From NCBI GenBank assembly GCA_001692895.1, contig KV748189.1, positions 1,806,432 through 1,870,431 on the forward strand: DNA of 64,000 bases, in the 5' to 3' direction. Of this stretch, positions 58,801-64,000 are shown piece by piece. Under the pieces are notes generated by a model, which was not told the origin of the DNA, did not search any database, and saw nothing but the letters and a program-made list of their open reading frames with translations. Both the position numbers and the translations under genes were made by a program. Source of the DNA: Cenococcum geophilum 1.58 (Eukaryota; Ascomycota; Dothideomycetes; Gloniales; Gloniaceae). The number at the start of each line of letters is the position of its first letter. The stretch's first letter is position 1.

Positions 58801-61563
58801 AATAAACTTAAGCATTAAGTTTATATTAAGAAGGTCCTAAAGAGGCTACGGAACGCAGGCTTATAAGTTAATATCAAGAAATGCAAGTTTAGGGTAAAAC
58901 GTATAAAATACCTTAGGTTCATCGTAACTACGGAAGAAATTAAGGTCGACCCTAAGAAGGTAGAGGCAATCTATAACTAGAAGCCCCCTTATACAGTAAA
59001 AGAAATCCAGTCCTTCCTTAGTTTTTATAATTTCTACCACTAGTTTATCCATAACTATAGAATTATAGCAAAACCTCTTATACGACTAACTAGGAAGGAT
59101 ACGCCTTTTATCTTTAATAATAGCTGTATAGAGGCCTTTAAAGAGGTAAAGGATCGGCTTATTTCTTCCCTAATCCTTTATCACTATAACCCGGACCTTA
59201 AATTAATGCTAAAAACAGATGCCTTTAATAGGGTCATAGCGGGAATCCTATTACAGTTATATTTAGATAGCGAATAGTACCCTATGGCTTTCTTCTTAAA
59301 GATAATAGACCTAGCTAAGTATAACTACGAAGTACACAACAAAGAAATGCTAGCTATTATTTAATTACTCTTCTAATAGCGCGTAAAGCTTAAAGGTACG
59401 AACTCCTGGATTAAGATATATACAGATTATAAAGCCCTAAAGTACTTTATAACTATAAAGCAGCTTATAGAGTAATAAACCTAGTAAGCTAAAATACTCT
59501 CCTAATTCTTCTTTATAATTATATATCATTCTAGCAAGCAAAACTCTAAGGCTAATACCCTAACCTAAAAAGAACAAGATATAGGACCCTAGGATAAGCT
59601 AAAGACCTAATATTAGATACACGCCCTCCTCCATTTAGAACAGCTTAACCTATAAATCCTTAAGGAGCTAGACTTCTAGTAAAACAAGCTAGTATTAATA
59701 GAGGAGTCCTTAGATAAGCTAATAGGGCTAATTAACCGCACGGCTAATACCTTAAGAGCCTTCCGCGAATAAGCTGTAAAAAAAGACCCCAATTTTAAGA
59801 TAGAGGAAGGATTGCTTCTATACCAAAAGCGGCTTATAGTCCCTAACATTAATAATCTATAGATTAAACTAATCCGCGAAGCTTATTACTAAGTCTCTAT
59901 AGCACACCCTAGCAAGAATAAAACCTATAAAATCATTAACTGCCGCTACTACTAGCCAAGAATAGTTACGGATATTAATTAATATATACGGAACTACGAA
60001 GACTACTAAAGAGCTATAATCCCACAAAATAAGACCCTAGGACTACTTAAGCCACTCCTAATACTAGAGCGCCCTTAGCAGTATATCTTTATAGACTTCT
60101 ATAAACTACCTAGGGACCATAACGGATATAATATAGTTATAGTTATAGTTAACCGCTTTAGTAAACGCCCGTTCTTAATTCTATATTATAAAAATATTAA
60201 TACTAAAGAGGCAGCCTAGCTATATATCCATTACGTCTACTAAATTTATAGACTACCAGATACTATTATATCCAATTATAGGCTATAGTTTATATTGGCC
60301 TTCTAGAATAAGTTTACCCAAATCCTAGACATTAAGCTAAAGCTTTCTACGGCTTATTACCCCTAAACAGACGGTTAGACAGAGATCATAAATTAGTACC
60401 TAAACTAAAGGCTTAGGCCCTTTATTAACTATTTCTAGAATAACTAGTCTAAATTACTACCCTTAATAGACTATACGCAAGTAACCCTACCCCATAACTC
60501 TATAGGGTTTACCCCAATTTAGCTAGAAATAGAATACTTACCCTATATAAGCTTTAACTAAAAAAGGCTAGAAGAACCCTAGACTATATAAGAGAAGCTA
60601 TCCTATACTAAGGCCCAACAGTACACTAAACAATTAGAGGAGGCCTAAACAGTAGCCCACAAAAACCTAAAAAAAGCTTAAAGGTTAATAAAATAGCAGG
60701 CAAACAAACACCGTTAAGAGCCCAATTTTACCCCTAGTAATATAGTCTAGGTTATAATAAGGAATTAGAGGACTAAACAACCTAGCTATAAGCTAGACTA
60801 CTAGATAGCAGGACTATATAAGGTTCTTAAGAAGATAAGCAACTTATATAAGATAAAGCTCCCAGACTTAATTAGGGTTTACCCTATCTTCTCGCTAAAT
60901 AAGTTATAGAAAGCTATAAACAACCTATTGCCTAGACAAAAGAATAAGCCTCCCCTACCAGTTTAAGTAAACAGTAATAATAAATAGGAGGTTAACAAAA
61001 TATTGGCCTGCAAGATAGTATAGGGAGCGCTAAAATACTATATTTAATAAAAGGGCTACAATCCTAACCTAACCTAGTACCCTATATGGAACTTTATAGG
61101 CTACCCCCAAAAGCTTAAAAAATTCTATAACTAATACCCTAATACACCTAGACCCCCAAAGTACCTAGATAAATAGATAAAATGCTAGTATAATAAAGAT
61201 AATAAGTTACCGGAAGAATATAGGGACAAAAACGCCCTAAAGCCCTAATACAGCTATCTGCCAAATTCTACCATATTCTGCCGTTTTCTACCAGTACTAT
61301 AAAATTTCAGATATCCAGGAACTTTAACCGCCGGTTAAAGTTATCTAATTAGTTAGATCCGTACTAAAACTTTTAGCGGCTACTCTTTCTAACCTAGTGC
61401 TTCCACTTAGCCCACAATCGCCCTTTATACTTAGTTAGGACGGACTCATATCCCCTTTATCTCCTCATCTTATATTTTTATAATCCTACATTTATAAGCC
61501 TAGTACTACCTTATTTTTTCTAACTAAGCCTAAGGGCAGGCTTTCTTTTAAAGAGGGGGGTAA

Positions 61564-61774
61564 TATAACGGCGCTATCGCACATTACCTGCTAAATTCTG
61601 CCATATTCTGCCGACCTGCGATTAGCCCGCCTAAAGCTAGCGCCTTAGCGGCTCACCCTATATATTTGTTTACATCGGTCCTGGCAACCCCTTTTCCTTC
61701 TCTTTAGCTTAGTATCTTTGTAATACAGCATTCGTTCAAGCTTTAGTTCAGAGGCATTTATTTAAGCCGTAACA
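61564..61774 (+). repeat. 3' LTR of Gypsy element B
   Basis: Begins TATAACGG (TG now TA) and ends GCCGTAACA, followed by GAAAG. Confidence 0.9.
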
Positions 61775-61779
61775 GAAAG

Positions 61780-61809
61780 TATTTTACGGTTCTATATATA
61801 GTATCTTAA
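61780..61809 (+). mobile_element. Gypsy element A, 3' remnant
   Basis: TATTTTACGGTTCT followed by ATATATAGTATCTTAA repeats the sequence that follows GGAAAG in element B (57,280 onward). It then breaks off at CTTAA. The same CTTAA stands before the LTR of element A (53926-53930). Confidence 0.75.
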
Positions 61810-61821
61810 TGTAGCTAGAAG

Positions 61822-62055
61822 TGTTAGACACATCGTGAGGGCGGCTAAGGCGCTAGTAGTAAGCGAGCCAATGACGATTTTCCATGCCGGGCATGGAAAA
61901 TCGTAATTAGTTAACAGAGGTTACAGGAGAACACGTAACAAGCCTTACCTCTCGCGACTCGTAAATCTTAAAGAATTAATTATCCATTTACAACACCGCA
62001 TAGTACATATTATTGTAATATATATATTCTACACGTTATAAAAGTCATACTAACA
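61822..62055 (+). repeat. 5' LTR of Copia-type element 2
   Basis: 234 bp with 6-bp inverted ends TGTTAG/CTAACA. It contains a 15-bp perfect inverted repeat (61874-61888 with 61890-61904) around one G. Confidence 0.75.
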
Positions 62056-62403
62056 CTAATTAGTAAGCGCGCATAAATTAGGAGATATGCACTTACTTAA
62101 AAGACGTTTACGCTCTACCTTACAAAGGCCCTATTTCAGTTAAAGAGAATTAAAGTACTCTGGATTTGGAAGATGTCTAACGCTCTACCTTACTCGGAAA
62201 TACCTTAAATCTACCCTAGATTTGGAAGACGTCTAACGCTCTACCTTAACCAGAGACAGACCACTATACCAGTAGTTAACGCGACTACGTTAAGAACGCG
62301 ACCACACCAAAAACGCGACCACCCTAACGACCACTTAAACTGTCCCTTAAACGACCACTTAAACCGTCCCCTAAACTATTCTACGCGTCCTTATCCCTTC
62401 TAA

Positions 62404-63960
62404 AATGGCTATACCTACGGACTAAAAAGTAGAAGCAGAATAATAGAGAAACGGGATTAATATATAAACGGCAACTAGTAAAGACCTTATAGACTTTATA
62501 TTATTTAAGTTATGGGAATATAACAAGTATAAGCTAATAGATAATAGACTTTGGTCTTCCTTCCAAAACGATTTTAAAACATTTAGTATTAATATATTTT
62601 TAAAAGTAAATATATAGCACCTTTAAAGTATATATACCTTCCTATAATATAAAGGAGTATATATACGTATAAAGGAGAAACGTATAACATATACGCAACT
62701 CTTATTTAAATTAACCTAGGAAGAACATCAATATTCCTAGACTTAAGAGAACTTAGATAAGGTATATAATAAGCTAGATAGAAATAGGTTTTAGTTAAAT
62801 AAAATAAACAATATACTTAAGCGCGGTCTTAACTATAAAGTATTATAAGACCTAACAGTTCGCATAACCCCATTTTAACTATAACAACCATTAAGTATCC
62901 AGACTATAACCCTACCACTATCCAAAAAAACACTAGTAGGACCTTTACCGTACGCAACCCCACGACCCTAAACTGCTCCCCTCCTACAGATACTAACTAT
63001 ACTAGGATAGGGTAAAGAGATTTCTAATACAGCAAAGATATATATAGAGGAACTTAAATACAATAGTATAAATAGCAGCTTTAATTATAAACTTACTATC
63101 TTTTATAGCATCTGCAGCCGATCTAATGTTCTACAAGAGGCTTATAATAAAGCTTTACTAATTATATTAACAGGTCTAGCCTTAAACCAGTACTTTAACA
63201 GTAGACTTAGTAATCTCTTATTTGAAGACGCTTGCAGGCACCTTCGTAATTTCTTTAAAGGCCCTAGCTTAGAATATAAGAACCTTAATAAATAGAATGC
63301 AATCTTATTAAGGACGATAATAGATAAGAACATAGATAAATCGACTAGCAATTGCCTCTAAATATTAATTAATACACTCTCCTAACTATAGTATGGCCTC
63401 ACCCTAAAAATATAAATAACACTATTCCTAACCAATAAACTTATTACGTCTTACCAGGGAATTCACGCATACTAATTCGCTATATTAGACCCACCTTAAG
63501 AACTAGGCCCCCTTATTAACAAACTATAGTCCTTAATTACGGCTTATAAAAAATAGAACCTAGAGTAAGCTTAAACTTAAGCTTACTACATAGATCGTCG
63601 GTACTTTAGAAGGGAGAATAGCCATAATTAGTATTAAAACCACAACTAATATTAAAACCGAACTTACAACTAAATCTATAACCGCAACCGCACCCGCCCT
63701 TATTTCTCTCTATATTATAAACTACGTTGCTTTATATATAATAAGGAAGGCTGCCAATTATAAAACTATACCTAAGAAGAATAAGAAGAGTCTAAAGCTA
63801 AGTTCAGAACCGCTAACAGAGATAAGTTTAGTAAATTCAACAACCGATTTAATAAATGACTTAATTAATATATTATAGACTATAAGGATAACAATATTAA
63901 CTTAGAAGAAGAGCTTAAGGAAGCTTTTTAAGCACTAACTATTAACACAAATTATAAGGC
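62404..63960 (+). pseudogene. gag of Copia-type element 2, disabled
   Basis: The frame starts near an ATG (62404, MAIPTD) and is readable with frequent stops. LVGPLPYATPRP, a helical LQEAYNKALLIIL block, CRHLRNFFKGPSLEYKNL and YYIDRRYFRREN resemble gag proteins of fungal Copia elements. Position after an LTR and leader supports the call; no catalytic domain is in view. Confidence 0.65.
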
Positions 63961-64000
63961 AACCGGTAAGAACTCTTAACTAGATATTAACCACTTCTAT

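Larger units (their letters stand above)
55604..61774 (+). mobile_element. Ty3/Gypsy chromovirus element B, nested inside element A
   Basis: 211-bp LTRs (55604-55814 and 61564-61774) are flanked by GAAAG (55599-55603 and 61775-61779). The plus-strand order is gag (about 55,815-57,270), protease (about 57,460-57,960), reverse transcriptase (about 58,400-59,050, with an intact YLDD at 58771-58782), RNase H (about 59,200-59,560; TDYKALKYF), integrase (about 59,900-60,500; INRTAN, IDFYKLPRDHNGYN, then TDG) and chromodomain (about 61,010-61,190; KGYNP...YP). The polypurine tract AAAGAGGGGGG (61550-61560) precedes the 3' LTR. Many stops break the frames, so it is inactive. Confidence 0.9.
32820..64000. 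other. AT-rich RIP-type transposon island
   Basis: From about 32.8 kb to the end the sequence is AT-rich and poor in CA and TG, with TA in their place, while CG survives. Reading frames of known element proteins are full of TAG and TAA at former Gln, Trp and Arg codons. That is the pattern of repeat-induced point mutation acting at CpA. Scattered N characters mark positions where repeated copies could not be resolved. Only transposable elements are recognisable. Confidence 0.9.
61822..64000 (+). mobile_element. Copia-type LTR retrotransposon 2 (5' part, cut by window end)
   Basis: A 234-bp LTR (61822-62055) with TGTTAG...CTAACA ends is followed at once by CTAATTAGTAAGCGCGCA, the same 18-mer (one transition) as in Copia element 1. 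Two direct repeats of GATTTGGAAGAYGTCTAACG, each followed by CTCTACCTTA (about 62,162-62,191 and 62,219-62,248), lie in the leader. From about 62,404 a broken gag frame follows: FRNFFKGPSLEYKNL-like, TSYQGIHA, YYIDRRYFRREN, then a zinc-knuckle-like stretch (about 63,720-63,790) with RIP-mutated Cys codons. The pol region lies beyond the window. Confidence 0.75.

Overview
This window comes from the nuclear genome of a filamentous ascomycete (Pezizomycotina; I cannot fix the class). The evidence is short GT-AG introns (mostly 45-110 nt) with CTAAC/CTGAC-like branch sites, a CON7-type zinc-finger factor, ChAPs and 9-1-1 proteins of the filamentous type, and an AT-rich block whose transposons carry the CpA-to-TpA mutation expected of repeat-induced point mutation (RIP). 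The window has two compartments.

The first (1 to about 32,500) is gene-dense and of normal base composition. In order it holds: the 5' end of hir3 (-), a ChAPs/BUD7 gene (+), RPS16 (-), an ATS1-like RCC1-repeat gene (+), rad9 (-), an F-box/LRR-like gene (+), a THI20-type bifunctional thiamin gene (+), DBP2 (+), CON7 (+), a mitochondrial PPR-like gene (+) and a protein kinase fused to a ubiquitin-like domain (-). Most of these genes are split, so I rebuilt them exon by exon; phases agree at every junction given. The large gene-poor gaps are 10.4-12.8 kb, 17.9-22.7 kb (GC-rich, upstream of CON7) and 24.3-27.0 kb.

The second compartment (about 32.8 kb to the end) is a nest of RIP-degraded transposable elements with no intact host gene. 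From left to right: a PIF/Harbinger-type DNA transposon; a minus-strand Ty3/Gypsy chromovirus (227-bp LTRs, GTTAT target duplication) that carries two 310-bp MITEs in opposite orientation; and a Helitron remnant. The Helitron is itself broken by a 2.5-kb TA-flanked element full of minisatellite, a minus-strand Ty1/Copia element (219-bp LTRs, ATAAT duplication), and a Gypsy fragment into which a second Gypsy of the same family has jumped (GAAAG duplication). A further Copia-type element begins at 61,822 and runs off the window. In several cases the broken Helitron reading frame can be followed across the insertion, which fixes the target-site duplication.

The most unusual observations are a MITE family of about 300-310 bp, found at four places in both compartments with the same asymmetric terminal repeats; the twin MITE palindrome with mirrored ambiguous bases; the same-family nested Gypsy and a microhomology deletion that appears to have removed the rest of its host; the minisatellite-filled TA element; and the kinase/ubiquitin-like fusion at the edge of the transposon island. 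The housekeeping genes do not form a pathway together; their order looks like ordinary ascomycete gene mixing.
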